The notes below the pieces were generated by a model. The model saw only the letters and a program-made list of their open reading frames with translations, did no database searches and had not been told where the DNA came from. The position numbers and the translations under genes were made by a program. 53,503 bases of DNA from Comamonadaceae bacterium. Its GTDB lineage: Bacteria; Pseudomonadota; Gammaproteobacteria; Burkholderiales; Burkholderiaceae_C. The stretch covers positions 1 through 53,503 of the forward strand of contig JAIXPL010000019.1 of NCBI GenBank assembly GCA_027486255.1, in the 5' to 3' direction. Below are positions 25,318 to 34,907 of the stretch, piece after piece (position 1 is the stretch's first letter; each line of letters starts with the position of its first letter).

Positions 25318-26412
25318 ATGAGTCGTCGTGAATTCCTCACCAAAGGTGGTGCAGCGGCCGTGGCCGCCGGCGCTGCCGCCCTGTCTGCACCAGCCGTCGC
25401 TCAGACGGCATCGGACGTGGTCCGCTGGCGCATGGCCTCGAGCTTTCCCAAGAGCGTGGAGATCCTGTTCGGCACGGCCGAATTCATCGCCCGCCGCGTT
25501 GGCCAGCTCACCGGCGGCAAGTTCCAGATCAGCACGCACGCCGCTGGCGAGATCGTGCCGCCTCTGCAGGTGCTGGACGCTGTGGAAAAAGGCACCATCG
25601 AGTGCGGCCACACCGCACCGTACTACTTCATCGGCAAGGACCCGGCCTGGGCCATGGGCACCTGCATTCCCTTTGGCCTGAACAGCCGCCAGTACAACGC
25701 CTGGTGGGTGCACGGCGGCGGCGAGAAGCTCTTTAATGACTTCACGCGCGAAGCCGGCGTGGTCAGCTTCCTGGCGGGCAACACCGGCTCGCAAATGGGC
25801 GGCTGGTTCAAGAAAGAGATCAAGGGCGTGGCCGACCTCAAGGGCCTGAAGTTCCGCACCGGCGGCATGGGCGGCCAGGTGCTGACCAAGCTGGGCGTGG
25901 TGGCACAGCAGCTGCCCGCTGGCGAGATCTACTCCGCGCTGGAAAAAGGCACCATCGACGCGGCCGAGTTCACCGTGCCGGCCGATGACGAGCGGCTGAA
26001 TCTGAACAAAATTGCCAAGTTCTACTACTACCCCGGTTGGAACGAAGGCGGCGCGGCCCTGAGCCTGCAGGTCAATGCCAAGGCCCTGGAGGCCCTGCCC
26101 GAGGCTTACCGTTTTGCGCTGCAAGCTGCTACGGCCGAAGCTAACACCTGGATGCAGTCGCGCTACGACGCCAGCAACCCGGCCGCCCTCAAGCGCCTGG
26201 TGCAAGGTGGCGCGGTGCTCAAGGCCTACCCCCCGGCCGTGATGGACGCCTGCTTCAAGGCCAACCAGGAGCTCATGGGCGAAGCCTCGGCCAAGAGCCC
26301 GGCCTTCAAGAGGATGTACGAGCACATGGTGGCCTTCCAGCGCGACCAGGTGGCCTGGTTCCGCGTGGCCGAGGGCCAGTTCGACAACTTCATGAGCCGC
26401 CAGAAGCTCTGA
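25318..26412 (+). CDS. TRAP transporter substrate-binding protein, TakP/LacP type
   Basis: A 364-residue periplasmic DctP-family protein. The N-terminus has a twin-arginine style signal, MSRREFLTKGGAAAVAAG, ending near AVAQ. The conserved carboxylate-binding Arg is Arg180 in DLKGLKFRTGGMGG. GEIYSALEKGTIDAAEF and FYYYPGWNEGG match the TakP/TtLacP group, which binds 2-oxo acids or lactate. AAGGAG precedes the ATG. The permease genes dctM and dctQ lie downstream but on the opposite strand, an unusual order. A strong terminator separates the convergent units. Confidence 0.92.
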   Translation: MSRREFLTKGGAAAVAAGAAALSAPAVAQTASDVVRWRMASSFPKSVEILFGTAEFIARRVGQLTGGKFQISTHAAGEIVPPLQVLDAVEKGTIECGHTAPYYFIGKDPAWAMGTCIPFGLNSRQYNAWWVHGGGEKLFNDFTREAGVVSFLAGNTGSQMGGWFKKEIKGVADLKGLKFRTGGMGGQVLTKLGVVAQQLPAGEIYSALEKGTIDAAEFTVPADDERLNLNKIAKFYYYPGWNEGGAALSLQVNAKALEALPEAYRFALQAATAEANTWMQSRYDASNPAALKRLVQGGAVLKAYPPAVMDACFKANQELMGEASAKSPAFKRMYEHMVAFQRDQVAWFRVAEGQFDNFMSRQKL

Positions 26413-26454
26413 ACTGCTTGAACCTTGGAGGCTACGCGCCTCCAGCCCAAAGTC

Positions 26455-26482
26455 AAAGGGCCTCCGCAAGGAGGCCCTTTTT
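26455..26482. terminator. Bidirectional terminator between convergent TRAP genes
   Basis: AAAGGGCCTCC and GGAGGCCCTTT form a perfect 11-base stem with loop GCAA, followed by T on the plus strand; A bases on the left side make it usable in both directions. A second hairpin, GGAGGC/GCCTCC, lies just before at 26427-26443. Confidence 0.88.
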
Positions 26483-26490
26483 CTTGGCGC

Positions 26491-27999
26491 TTACTTTTTA
26501 TTGAAGTAGTCCGCTGGATCGGGCGCAGCAGCGGCAGGCGCTGGCTGCGAATCGGTGGCTCCGGAGGCGGCGGGACCCTGGAAGGCCGCTGCCGGATCGG
26601 GTGCATCGCCCCCCGGAGCGGCAGGCTCGTCGAGGCGGATCTCGACGCTGCTGGCATCACCGGCCAGGGGCTTGTCGAGCATGCCGGTCACGATCTCGGG
26701 ATAGAAGATCAACACGCCCACCAGCAGCATCTGCAGGCCCACCCAAGGCAAGGCGCCGAGGTAGATATCGCTGCTCTTGACGGACTTGGGCGCGATGCCG
26801 CGCAAGTAAAACAGGGCAAAGCCGAACGGCGGGTGCATGAAGGAGGTTTGCATGTTCACGCACAAGAGCACGCCGAACCAGATAAGGTCGATCTCCAGCT
26901 TGTTGGCCATGGGCACCAGCAGGGGCACCACGATGAAGGCGATCTCGAAGAAGTCGAGAAAGAAGGCCAGGAAGAAGATCATGATGTTGACCACGATCAG
27001 GAAGGTCACCGGATCATCGGCGCCCACGGACTCAAAAAGGTGTTCCACCCACTTGCCACCGTCCACGCCCTGGAAGACCAGCGTGAACACGGTAGCGCCG
27101 ATCAGGATGAAGATCACCATGACGGTGACCTCCATGGTCGAGGACATACCTTGGCGCACCATGGGCCAGTTCAGGCGCCCGTGCAGCGCAGCCAGGCCGA
27201 GGGCGCCGACCACGCCCATGGCGCCGGCCTCGGTGGGGGTAGCCAGGCCCATGAAGATGGTGCCCAGCACCACGAAGATGAGGAAGGAGGAAGGCAGAAC
27301 GCCCATGGCCACCTTCTTCATGAGCGGCCAGCCGCGCAGCGTGCGCGCCTCGGGCGGCAGCGGCGGCATGGTCTCGGGCCTGAGCAGGGACATCACGAAG
27401 ATGAAGACCACGAAGATCAGCACCTGGGCCACCGAGGGGCCCACCGCACCAAGGTACATATCGCCCACCGACTTGCCCAACTGGTCGGCCAGAACGATCA
27501 GCACCAGCGAGGGCGGAATCACCTGCGTGATGGTGCCCGAGGCCGCGATCACGCCGGTGGCCAAGCGCGGGCTGTAGCCGTAGCGCTGCATGATGGGCAG
27601 CGCGATCATGCCCATGGCGATCACCGAGGCGGCCACCGTCCCGGTGATGGCGCCCAGAATGGCGCCCACAATGATCACGGCATAGGCCAGTCCGCCGGCC
27701 AGGCCGCCAAAGAGCTGCGCAAAGCCTTCAAGCAGGTCTTCCGCCAGGCCGCTTTTCTCCAGGATCGCCCCCATGAGCGTGAAGAAGGGAATGGACAGCA
27801 GCAACTCGTTGGAGAGGATGCCAAACACGCGGTAAGGCAGGTTGGCCATGAACTGCACGGGGAACAGTCCCCACTCAATCGCCACCAGGCCAGAGACCAG
27901 ACCCAGGGCCGCCAGCGAAAAGGCCACGGGCAAGCCCAGCAGCAGGAAGACCACCAGTGCGACGAACATCGCCGGGGCCATGATGTCAAAGAGGTTCAT
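26491..27999 (-). CDS. TRAP transporter large permease subunit (DctM)
   Basis: A 502-residue integral membrane protein with about 12 hydrophobic segments, the ion-coupled part of a TRAP importer. Signature stretches include LLSIPFFTLMGAILEKSGLAEDLLEG, GTVAASVIAMGMIALPIM, and PPSLVLIVLADQLGKSVGDMYLGAVGP. The protein ends with an unusual tail of about 55 residues rich in Pro, Ala and Asp (DEPAAPGGDAPDPAAAF) after the last membrane segment. It follows dctQ by 4 bases. With dctQ it should serve the TakP-like binding protein encoded convergently. Confidence 0.93.
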   Translation of the reverse strand: MNLFDIMAPAMFVALVVFLLLGLPVAFSLAALGLVSGLVAIEWGLFPVQFMANLPYRVFGILSNELLLSIPFFTLMGAILEKSGLAEDLLEGFAQLFGGLAGGLAYAVIIVGAILGAITGTVAASVIAMGMIALPIMQRYGYSPRLATGVIAASGTITQVIPPSLVLIVLADQLGKSVGDMYLGAVGPSVAQVLIFVVFIFVMSLLRPETMPPLPPEARTLRGWPLMKKVAMGVLPSSFLIFVVLGTIFMGLATPTEAGAMGVVGALGLAALHGRLNWPMVRQGMSSTMEVTVMVIFILIGATVFTLVFQGVDGGKWVEHLFESVGADDPVTFLIVVNIMIFFLAFFLDFFEIAFIVVPLLVPMANKLEIDLIWFGVLLCVNMQTSFMHPPFGFALFYLRGIAPKSVKSSDIYLGALPWVGLQMLLVGVLIFYPEIVTGMLDKPLAGDASSVEIRLDEPAAPGGDAPDPAAAFQGPAASGATDSQPAPAAAAPDPADYFNKK

Positions 28000-28003
28000 G
28001 GTG

Positions 28004-28543
28004 TTACTGCAGCGGCCGCTCGTAATGGGTGTCGATGGCGATATCGCCGCGCAGGGCCGCCACGCGCTTGATGATCTCGGACAGGCCTTGGAGGATCAGC
28101 AGGCCAAAGCCAAGTGGCAGAAGCAGCTTGACGGGCCAGCGGATCAAACCACCTGCGTTGGGCGAGATCTCACCGATCTCCCAAGACTCCAGGAACCAGG
28201 GCCAGGAGTACAAAACCATGAAGTAACAGAAGGGCAGCAAGAACACGACCAGGCCGAACAGGTCCAGCCAGGTGCGCTGGCGCTCATTGAGCTTGTTGTA
28301 AAACAGGTCTACGCGGATGTGGCCGTTGGTGTTGAGCAGGTGAGCTGCGCCCAGCAGCACGGTGCCGCCGAACATGTACCACTGCATCTCCAGCCAGGCG
28401 TTGGAGCTCAGGTCGAAGGCGTACCGCGTGAGCGCGTTGCCGGCCGACACCAGGGCGCAGATAAGGACCAGCCAGAGAGCGACCACAGCCGCAGCGCGGC
28501 TCAGGTCATCAATCCGGCGAGCCAGGACGAGCAGGTGTTTCAC
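28004..28543 (-). CDS. TRAP transporter small permease subunit (DctQ)
   Basis: A 179-residue protein with four membrane segments and the DctQ pattern SSNAWLEMQWYMFGGTVLLGAAHLLNTNGHIRVDLFYNKL. I start it at GTG 28543 (MKHLLVLARRIDDLSR), which matches family N-termini; an in-frame TTG at 28585 is the alternative. No strong ribosome site is seen for either. It overlaps no gene and is 4 bases before dctM. The promoter must lie in the 146 bases shared with ridA, which is divergent. Confidence 0.88.
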   Translation of the reverse strand: MKHLLVLARRIDDLSRAAAVVALWLVLICALVSAGNALTRYAFDLSSNAWLEMQWYMFGGTVLLGAAHLLNTNGHIRVDLFYNKLNERQRTWLDLFGLVVFLLPFCYFMVLYSWPWFLESWEIGEISPNAGGLIRWPVKLLLPLGFGLLILQGLSEIIKRVAALRGDIAIDTHYERPLQ

Positions 28544-28689
28544 GGATGAGGCGGGCAGTCGCCCGCAGGAAGTGGACAAACGCAAGGCCGCGGTGAGGGT
28601 GTGCGGCCGAGCTAACGAGGGGCCAGATTCTATCCGGCGGTCCCTAAAATCCCTGGATTCCCTCTATTTCAAACCTGGATTGCCCGCCC

Positions 28690-29160
28690 ATGACCGACGT
28701 CTACGACCGCCTGAAGTCCCTGCAGATTCAATTGCCTCCAGTGGCCACCCCGGCTGCTGCCTACGTGCCCTACGTACAGACGGGCCCTCTGGTGTTCCTG
28801 AGCGGCCACATCGCCAAGAAAGACGGCAAGGCCTGGGTCGGCCAGCTGGGCCGGACCATGGGCACCGCTGAAGGGCAACAGGCCGCACGCGCCATCGCCA
28901 TTGACCTGATGGGCGCCCTCCATGCCGCGCTGGCAGCCAGCGGTCGCGACCTGCGCAGCGTCAAACGCATCGTCAAGGTGATGAGCCTGGTTAACTCCAC
29001 GCCCGACTTCACCGAGCAGCACCTGGTCACCAATGGGTGCAGCGAACTGCTGGCCGAGGTTTTCGGTGCGGCTGGCGCCCATGCCCGCAGTGCCTTTGGT
29101 GTGACGCAGATCCCGATGGGGGCCTGCGTGGAGATCGAGCTGATCGCCGAAGTGGGCTGA
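28690..29160 (+). CDS. RidA/YjgF family protein
   Basis: A 156-residue protein of the RidA superfamily; the archetype hydrolyses reactive enamines/imines released by PLP enzymes. It is of the longer subgroup with VYDRLKSLQIQLPPVATPAAAYVPYVQTGPLVFLSGHIA split over residues 4-42. The end, AFGVTQIPMGACVEIELIAEV, lacks the R-V motif with Arg105 of true RidA at the usual position (here MGACVEIE), so imine deaminase activity is uncertain. It is divergent from the TRAP permease genes. Confidence 0.88.
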   Translation: MTDVYDRLKSLQIQLPPVATPAAAYVPYVQTGPLVFLSGHIAKKDGKAWVGQLGRTMGTAEGQQAARAIAIDLMGALHAALAASGRDLRSVKRIVKVMSLVNSTPDFTEQHLVTNGCSELLAEVFGAAGAHARSAFGVTQIPMGACVEIELIAEVG

Positions 29161-29174
29161 GGCGCTTTGAGCTT

Positions 29175-30293
29175 TTAGTCCAGGCGGATGCGCGACAAGG
29201 GCCGAGGGAACTCCCGAGTCGCGTCAATACAGCCGCCGTCCTGGTAGACCCCGGTGGGGTCGCGGTAGCGGTTCATCTGCTGGAGCACATGTGCGTATTG
29301 CGCCGCATCAGCTTGCGTGGCGAGAACACGGGCTTCGACCACGTTCTCATCGATCTGCAGCTCAGCGGCAGGGTCACGGAACACGCCATGGCGCCAGTGG
29401 TACACCTCCAGGGCCTTGGCCTCCAAGGTGAAGTGCTGACCGAGCTTCCAAAAGTTGCTGAACAAGCCTGCGCCCAGGTAAATCACCCAGGAACCCTCGT
29501 AGCCGCTGATGTCGGACGACACCGGATCGGGGTTCTTGAACCACACCCGGTCGCCAGGCACATAAAACCGCATGGGCATGGGTGCTTCGAATGAGCCCTG
29601 CTCGATGAGGAAGACCTCGTGAAAGCGCCCAGACTTGATGCAGGTCTGGCGGGCCGAAGCCTCCAGACCGGCGTAGAACTCGGGGTCAGAATACTGGGCT
29701 TCCTGGGCCAGGCCCAGCAAGATCACATATTCGGTGGCGCGGTAGCAAGAAAAGTCGTAGAGGCGGCCGGTGCGTTCAGGCTGCGTGGCCGCCACCAGGG
29801 CATCGACCAGACCTGCATCGGGTTGGAGCAGGAAGCCGACATCGTCGCGGTAGTGCCAGAAGGCGTCGGGGCGCTCGGCCGCATCGGTGGTCTTGAAGGC
29901 CAGGGCGGTCTTGTCGGCGGCCCGGGCAATGTTGCACCGCACCCGGACATGGGCCTGAAGATCTTGGAGGCTGTCGAAGTCGATGCGCTGTGGCGCGGCC
30001 AGCAGCGCCACCCACACCTCCCGCTCGAGCGCGTGGGTATCGGCTGAAAGGCCATGGCGTGCCAGTCGCGCAGGCAGGCCCAGGGTGTCAAAACCAGGGC
30101 AAAGTTCAGCAAAGGCCGCCGCAGTGAGCCGAACCGTGACATGGGCCGAGCCAGCCGATTCACGCGGCTCGATGTCACACCACGTGGCCAAGCCCAAGCG
30201 AGCGAGCGCCTCTGAGAGTCCCGCGCTGCCAGGGTCCTGCCCTGAACGCGCGACCAAGCCCACGCCCTGCGGGGCTAACGCAGCCGTGCTCAT
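29175..30293 (-). CDS. Protein with similarity to Bacillus-type Tgl transglutaminase
   Basis: A 372-residue cytoplasmic protein. The segment RLYDFSCYRATEYVILLG (Cys183) and the later MRFYVPGDRVWFKNPDPVSSD resemble the active-site Cys region and the GDYVYFKNPD region of spore-coat transglutaminase Tgl. By memory, Tgl then has Glu in WQGEN and His in YGHG; here the matching part reads GYEGSWVIYLGAG and LFSNFWKLGQHF, so the Cys is kept while Glu and His are changed or shifted. Activity is therefore unsure. The first 90 residues show no known domain. GGAG lies about 11 bases before the ATG. It ends convergently with ridA, 14 bases away. Confidence 0.5.
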   Translation of the reverse strand: MSTAALAPQGVGLVARSGQDPGSAGLSEALARLGLATWCDIEPRESAGSAHVTVRLTAAAFAELCPGFDTLGLPARLARHGLSADTHALEREVWVALLAAPQRIDFDSLQDLQAHVRVRCNIARAADKTALAFKTTDAAERPDAFWHYRDDVGFLLQPDAGLVDALVAATQPERTGRLYDFSCYRATEYVILLGLAQEAQYSDPEFYAGLEASARQTCIKSGRFHEVFLIEQGSFEAPMPMRFYVPGDRVWFKNPDPVSSDISGYEGSWVIYLGAGLFSNFWKLGQHFTLEAKALEVYHWRHGVFRDPAAELQIDENVVEARVLATQADAAQYAHVLQQMNRYRDPTGVYQDGGCIDATREFPRPLSRIRLD

Positions 30294-30429
30294 GTTTTGT
30301 CTGTCTCCATGAGGCCCTTAAAGAGCTTCTGTTATCGATGTTTTATTTGGGAGCTTGCAGGGGTCGGTCTGGCCCCTGCAGCTGTGTTTGTATCAGATCT
30401 CAAGAGGGCGCCGCTTTTGCCAGAAGGCG

Positions 30430-32784
30430 CTATTCCACCCGACGCACCTCCGAGGGCTTGAAGCCCAGGTCGGCGGCCTTGCCCTTTTTGGCTCGGGCCG
30501 CACGTGCATTGTTGAGGCTGCGGATCTCCAGGGTTTCCTCACGTTCCTTGCCGCCCCGGCCCGTGCCTTCGATGCAGATGCTGCGGGTGTAGGCTGCGGC
30601 GCCCGCCAGGCTGTCCTTGGGCTCCAGGTCGATGAGCATCAGGCCCCGCCCGCCTTTGGGCATGAGTTTGAGCTGGTCGATCTCGAAGGTGAGGATGCGC
30701 CCGCCGGTGGAGGCGCAGGCCACGTGCGTGGCCGCTGGCACCGGCTGCGAGCCGCTGCCGCCCGAGACCAGCGAGGGCCGGCACACGGTTTCGCCCTCGC
30801 CGAGGCTGAGGAAGCTCTTGCCGCTCTTGTTGCGCGAGATCATGTGCTCCACCGTGGCCATAAAGCCGTAGCCGCCCGAACAGGAAAGCAGCAAGGTGGC
30901 GCCCACCGGACCGGCAAAGTAGTGCAGCAACTGGGTGCCGGTTTCCAGCTCGATCAGTGTGGTCACGGGCTGGCCGTCACCCCGCGCACCGGGCAGGGAG
31001 GACACCGCCACCGAATACAGGCGGCCGTTGCTGCCCCATGCCAACAGGGTGTCGACCGTGCGGCACTCAAAGGTGCTGTAGAGGCCGTCCCCCGCCTTGA
31101 AGGCAAAGCTGGCCGGCTCGTGGCCGTGGCCCTGACGGGCACGCACCCAGCCCTTGCTGGACACCACCACCGTGACCGGCTCGTCAATCACCTTGATCTC
31201 GAGCACGGCCTTTTTCTCGGCCTGAATCAGGGTGCGCCGGGCATCGGCAAAGAGCTTGGCGTCGGCCTCGATCTCCTTGACCATGAGGCGGCGCAGCGAG
31301 GCCGGGCTGCCCAGAATGTCTTCGAGCTTGGCCTGCTCTTCCCGCAGCTCCTTGAGCTCCTGCTCGATCTTGATGGCCTCCAGACGTGCCAGCTGGCGCA
31401 GCCGGATCTCGAGAATGTCCTCGGCCTGGCGCTCGCTGAGCGCAAAGCGCTCCATCAGCGCGGGCTTGGGCTCATCTGCATTTCGGATGAGGTGAATCAC
31501 TTCGTCGATGTTGAGCAACACCAACTGCCGGCCCTCAAGGATATGGATGCGGGCCAGCACCTTGTCCAGGCGGTGCTGGGAGCGGCGCTGCACGGTGGCC
31601 TGGCGAAAGGCAATCCACTCGTCGAGCATCTGGCGCAGCGACTTTTGCGTGGGCCGGCCATCCAGACCCACCATGGTGAGGTTGATGGAGGACGAGGTTT
31701 CCAGGCTGGTGTGGGCCAGCAGGGTGTTGATGAGTTCGCTTTGCTCGATGCGGCTGGTCTTGGGCTCGAATACCAGGCGCACCGGGGAGTCCTTGCTCGA
31801 TTCGTCGCGCACCACGTCCAGCACCGACAGCACCGTTTGCTTGAGCATCACCTGGTCAGGGCTGAGCGCCTTCTTGCCGGCCTTGACCTTGGGGTTGGTG
31901 AGTTCCTCGATCTCCTCGAGCACCTTTTGCGAGCTCACACCCGGCGGAAGTTCCGTGACCACCAGCTGCCACTGGCCGCGCGCGAGGTCTTCGATCTTCC
32001 AGACGGCGCGCACCTTGAGCGAGCCGCGCCCTGTGGTGTAGGCCGCCGCGATGTCGGCGGCGGCCGAAATGATCTGGCCGCCGCCCGGGAAGTCGGGGCC
32101 GGGCACCAGGGCAAAGAGCTCGTCGTCCGCGAGCTTGGGGTTCTTGATGAGCGCCACGCAGGCGTCGGCCACCTCACGCAGGTTGTGGCTGGGGATCTCG
32201 GTGGCCAGGCCCACGGCAATGCCGCTGGCGCCGTTGAGCAAATTGAAGGGCAGCCGGGCTGGGAGACGACCGGGCTCCTCGGTGGAGCCGTCGTAGTTGG
32301 GCACAAAGTCCACCGTGCCCTCGTCGATCTCGTCGAGCAGCAAGCTGGTGATACGGGCCAGGCGCGCCTCGGTGTAGCGCATGGCCGCCGCACCGTCGCC
32401 GTCGCGCGAGCCGAAATTGCCCTGGCCGTCGATCAGCGGGTAACGCTGCGAAAAATCCTGCGCCATGCGCACCAAAGCGTCATACGCGGCCTGGTCGCCA
32501 TGCGGGTGAAAGCGGCCCAGCACATCGCCCACCACGCGGGCGCTCTTAACGGGCTTGGCACCCGTGGCGCCATTCGGGCCGCCAAAGCCCAGGCCCATGC
32601 GCGACATGCTGTAGAGAATGCGGCGCTGCACCGGCTTTTGGCCATCGCAGACATCGGGCAGCGCGCGGCCCTTGACCACGCTGAGCGCGTACTCCAGGTA
32701 GGCGCGCTGGGCATAGGCCGCAAGCGAGTCCTGGTCGGCCGGCGGCTCAGCGGGCGCGGTGGTGTCGGGGGTGAACAAATCCAT
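30430..32784 (-). CDS. parC: DNA topoisomerase IV subunit A
   Basis: A 784-residue type II topoisomerase subunit that cuts and rejoins DNA to decatenate daughter chromosomes. The active-site Tyr137 is in [10 protein letters not shown]. The quinolone-determining region reads [11 protein letters not shown], with Gln98 where E. coli has Ser80 and Asp102 where it has Glu84; I believe Gln is usual in betaproteobacteria, so this is not evidence of selected resistance. C-terminal blades follow. It is 1 base after parE. Between its end and the next gene lies a hairpin TGCAGGGG/CCCCTGCA (30356-30380) without a T run. Confidence 0.97.
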   Translation of the reverse strand: MDLFTPDTTAPAEPPADQDSLAAYAQRAYLEYALSVVKGRALPDVCDGQKPVQRRILYSMSRMGLGFGGPNGATGAKPVKSARVVGDVLGRFHPHGDQAAYDALVRMAQDFSQRYPLIDGQGNFGSRDGDGAAAMRYTEARLARITSLLLDEIDEGTVDFVPNYDGSTEEPGRLPARLPFNLLNGASGIAVGLATEIPSHNLREVADACVALIKNPKLADDELFALVPGPDFPGGGQIISAAADIAAAYTTGRGSLKVRAVWKIEDLARGQWQLVVTELPPGVSSQKVLEEIEELTNPKVKAGKKALSPDQVMLKQTVLSVLDVVRDESSKDSPVRLVFEPKTSRIEQSELINTLLAHTSLETSSSINLTMVGLDGRPTQKSLRQMLDEWIAFRQATVQRRSQHRLDKVLARIHILEGRQLVLLNIDEVIHLIRNADEPKPALMERFALSERQAEDILEIRLRQLARLEAIKIEQELKELREEQAKLEDILGSPASLRRLMVKEIEADAKLFADARRTLIQAEKKAVLEIKVIDEPVTVVVSSKGWVRARQGHGHEPASFAFKAGDGLYSTFECRTVDTLLAWGSNGRLYSVAVSSLPGARGDGQPVTTLIELETGTQLLHYFAGPVGATLLLSCSGGYGFMATVEHMISRNKSGKSFLSLGEGETVCRPSLVSGGSGSQPVPAATHVACASTGGRILTFEIDQLKLMPKGGRGLMLIDLEPKDSLAGAAAYTRSICIEGTGRGGKEREETLEIRSLNNARAARAKKGKAADLGFKPSEVRRVE

Positions 32785-32785
32785 C

Positions 32786-34756
32786 TCAGATATCCAGTTC
32801 CACGGAGTCGCCGTGCAGTTCCATCAAGTCGCGGCGCGCGCCGGCCTCGCCCTTGCCCATGAGCTTGGAGATGAGGGTCTCGGTTTGCAGGAAGTCCTGA
32901 TTGCCCAGTTGTACGGGCAAGAGGCGCCGGGTGTCGGGGTTGAGCGTGGTTTCCCACAGCTGCTCGGCGTTCATCTCGCCCAGGCCCTTGAAGCGGCTGA
33001 TGCTCCAGGCGCCCTCCTTCAGCCCGTCCTTGCGCAGTTTGTCGAGGATGGCGGTGAGCTCGCCTTCATCGAGGGCATACATCTTGGTCGCTGGCTTCTT
33101 GCCACGGGCAGGCGCATCCACACGGAACAAGGGCGGACGAGCCACATACACATGGCCGGACTCAATGAGCTTGGGGAAATGACGGAAGAACAGAGTGAGC
33201 AGCAGCACCTGGATGTGCGAGCCATCCACGTCAGCGTCGGAGAGGATGCAGATCTTGCCGTAGCGCAGACCGGAGAGGTCAGGCTGGTCGTTTGGTCTGT
33301 GCGGGTCCACGCCGATGGCCACCGAGATGTCGTGGATCTCGGTGTTGGCAAACAGGCGGTCGCGCTCGACCTCCCAAGTGTTGAGCACCTTGCCGCGCAG
33401 GGGCAGGATGGCCTGGCTTTCTTTGTCGCGGCCCATCTTGGCGCTGCCGCCTGCAGAGTCGCCCTCGACCAGGAACACCTCGTTCTGGGCCAGGTCGCGG
33501 CTTTCGCAGTCGGTGAGTTTGCCGGGCAGCACCGCCACGCCTGAGCCCTTGCGCTTTTCCACCTTCTGCCCAGCCCGCTGGCGGGTTTGCGCGGCCTTGA
33601 TGGCCAGCTCGGCCAGCTTTTTGCCATAGTCCACATGCTGGTTGAGCCAGAGCTCCAGGGTGGGGCGCACAAAGCTCGAGACCAGGCGCACGGCATCGCG
33701 CGAATTCAGACGCTCCTTGACCTGCCCCTGAAACTGCGGGTCCAGCACCTTGGCCGAGAGCACGTAACTGGCGCGGGCAAACACGTCCTCGGGCAAGAGC
33801 TTGACGCCCTTGGGCAAGAGCGAGTGCAGGTCGATGAAGCTCTTGACGGCAGTGAACAGGCCATCGCGCAGACCGCTTTCATGCGTGCCGCCGGCGCTGG
33901 TGGGAATCAGGTTGACATAGCTCTCCCGCATGGGCTGGCCGTCCTCGGTGAAGGCCACGCACCACTGGGCGCCCTCGCCTTCGGCAAAGGTCTCATGGGC
34001 AGCGTCGGCAAAGCCCTCGCCTTCGAACATGGGGATCACCGGATCGGCGCTGAGCGTCTGCATCAGGTAGTCGCGCAGGCCGCCCTTGTAGAGCCAGGCC
34101 TGGGTGTCCTTGGTCTTCTCCTGGGTGAGCGTGACGTTCACGCCGGGCATGAGCACGGCCTTGCTGCGCAGCAGGTGCACCAGTTCGGCCATGGGCAGCG
34201 CCGGGGAGTCAAAGTATTTGGCGTCAGGCCAGGCGCGCACCGTGGTGCCGCTCTTGCGGTCCCCCTCCACAGCCTTGCGCACCTGCAGAGGCTCAATCAC
34301 GTCACCGCCGGAAAACACCAGCCGGGCCACCTGGCCCTCGCGGTAGCTGGTGACCTCCAGCCGCTTGGCCAGGGCGTTGGTCACGCTCACGCCCACACCA
34401 TGCAGGCCGCCGGAGAAGCTGTAGGCGCCGCCTTGGCCCTTGTCGAACTTACCGCCGGCGTGCAGGCGGGTGAAGACCAGCTCGATCACCGGGGCCTTCT
34501 CCTCGGGGTGCATGCCAAAGGGGATGCCGCGGCCTTCGTCTTCAATGCTCACCGAGCCATCAGCGTGCAGCGTGACGCGGATTTTCTTGCCGTGCCCGGC
34601 CAGGGCCTCGTCGGCGGCGTTGTCCAGCACCTCCTGCAAGATGTGCAGCGGGTTGTCGGTGCGGGTGTACATGCCCGGGCGCTGCTTGACGGGCTCGAGC
34701 CCCTTGAGCACGCGGATCGAGCTTTCCGAATAGTCCGTAGGTGGTTTAACTGCCAT
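32786..34756 (-). CDS. parE: DNA topoisomerase IV subunit B
   Basis: A 656-residue GHKL ATPase subunit that partners ParC. Motifs: [14 protein letters not shown] (ATP/Mg), [22 protein letters not shown], the TOPRIM motifs [10 protein letters not shown] and DADVDGSHI, and PRPPLFRV written here as ARPPLFRV. The start [23 protein letters not shown] at 34756 is chosen from family alignment; the open frame to 34879 is not ParE-like. It is the first gene of the parE-parC operon and is divergent from the MFS gene, with 151 bases between starts. Confidence 0.97.
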   Translation of the reverse strand: MAVKPPTDYSESSIRVLKGLEPVKQRPGMYTRTDNPLHILQEVLDNAADEALAGHGKKIRVTLHADGSVSIEDEGRGIPFGMHPEEKAPVIELVFTRLHAGGKFDKGQGGAYSFSGGLHGVGVSVTNALAKRLEVTSYREGQVARLVFSGGDVIEPLQVRKAVEGDRKSGTTVRAWPDAKYFDSPALPMAELVHLLRSKAVLMPGVNVTLTQEKTKDTQAWLYKGGLRDYLMQTLSADPVIPMFEGEGFADAAHETFAEGEGAQWCVAFTEDGQPMRESYVNLIPTSAGGTHESGLRDGLFTAVKSFIDLHSLLPKGVKLLPEDVFARASYVLSAKVLDPQFQGQVKERLNSRDAVRLVSSFVRPTLELWLNQHVDYGKKLAELAIKAAQTRQRAGQKVEKRKGSGVAVLPGKLTDCESRDLAQNEVFLVEGDSAGGSAKMGRDKESQAILPLRGKVLNTWEVERDRLFANTEIHDISVAIGVDPHRPNDQPDLSGLRYGKICILSDADVDGSHIQVLLLTLFFRHFPKLIESGHVYVARPPLFRVDAPARGKKPATKMYALDEGELTAILDKLRKDGLKEGAWSISRFKGLGEMNAEQLWETTLNPDTRRLLPVQLGNQDFLQTETLISKLMGKGEAGARRDLMELHGDSVELDI

Positions 34757-34907
34757 GAGTAGGTGCTTGAAAAGTCGGGCGATTGTAGACCGAGCGAGAC
34801 ATTTCACTGGATATATACACAGTCCGCCTGCGCACCCTGTCAACCTGCTGTCCGGCGAAGGACAGCTGCTCACAAACACCCACGTCCCGAATGGTTACAG
34901 TTCAAGG

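Noticed and set aside
30430-32784. Gln and Asp in the ParC quinolone region as resistance mutations
   Set aside because: I recall Gln at this site as normal in betaproteobacteria; nothing shows that it was selected.
30355-32862. 835-codon open frame on the plus strand
   Set aside because: It lies antisense to parC, which is certain. Long antisense frames arise because GC-rich codons rarely give stops on the other strand.
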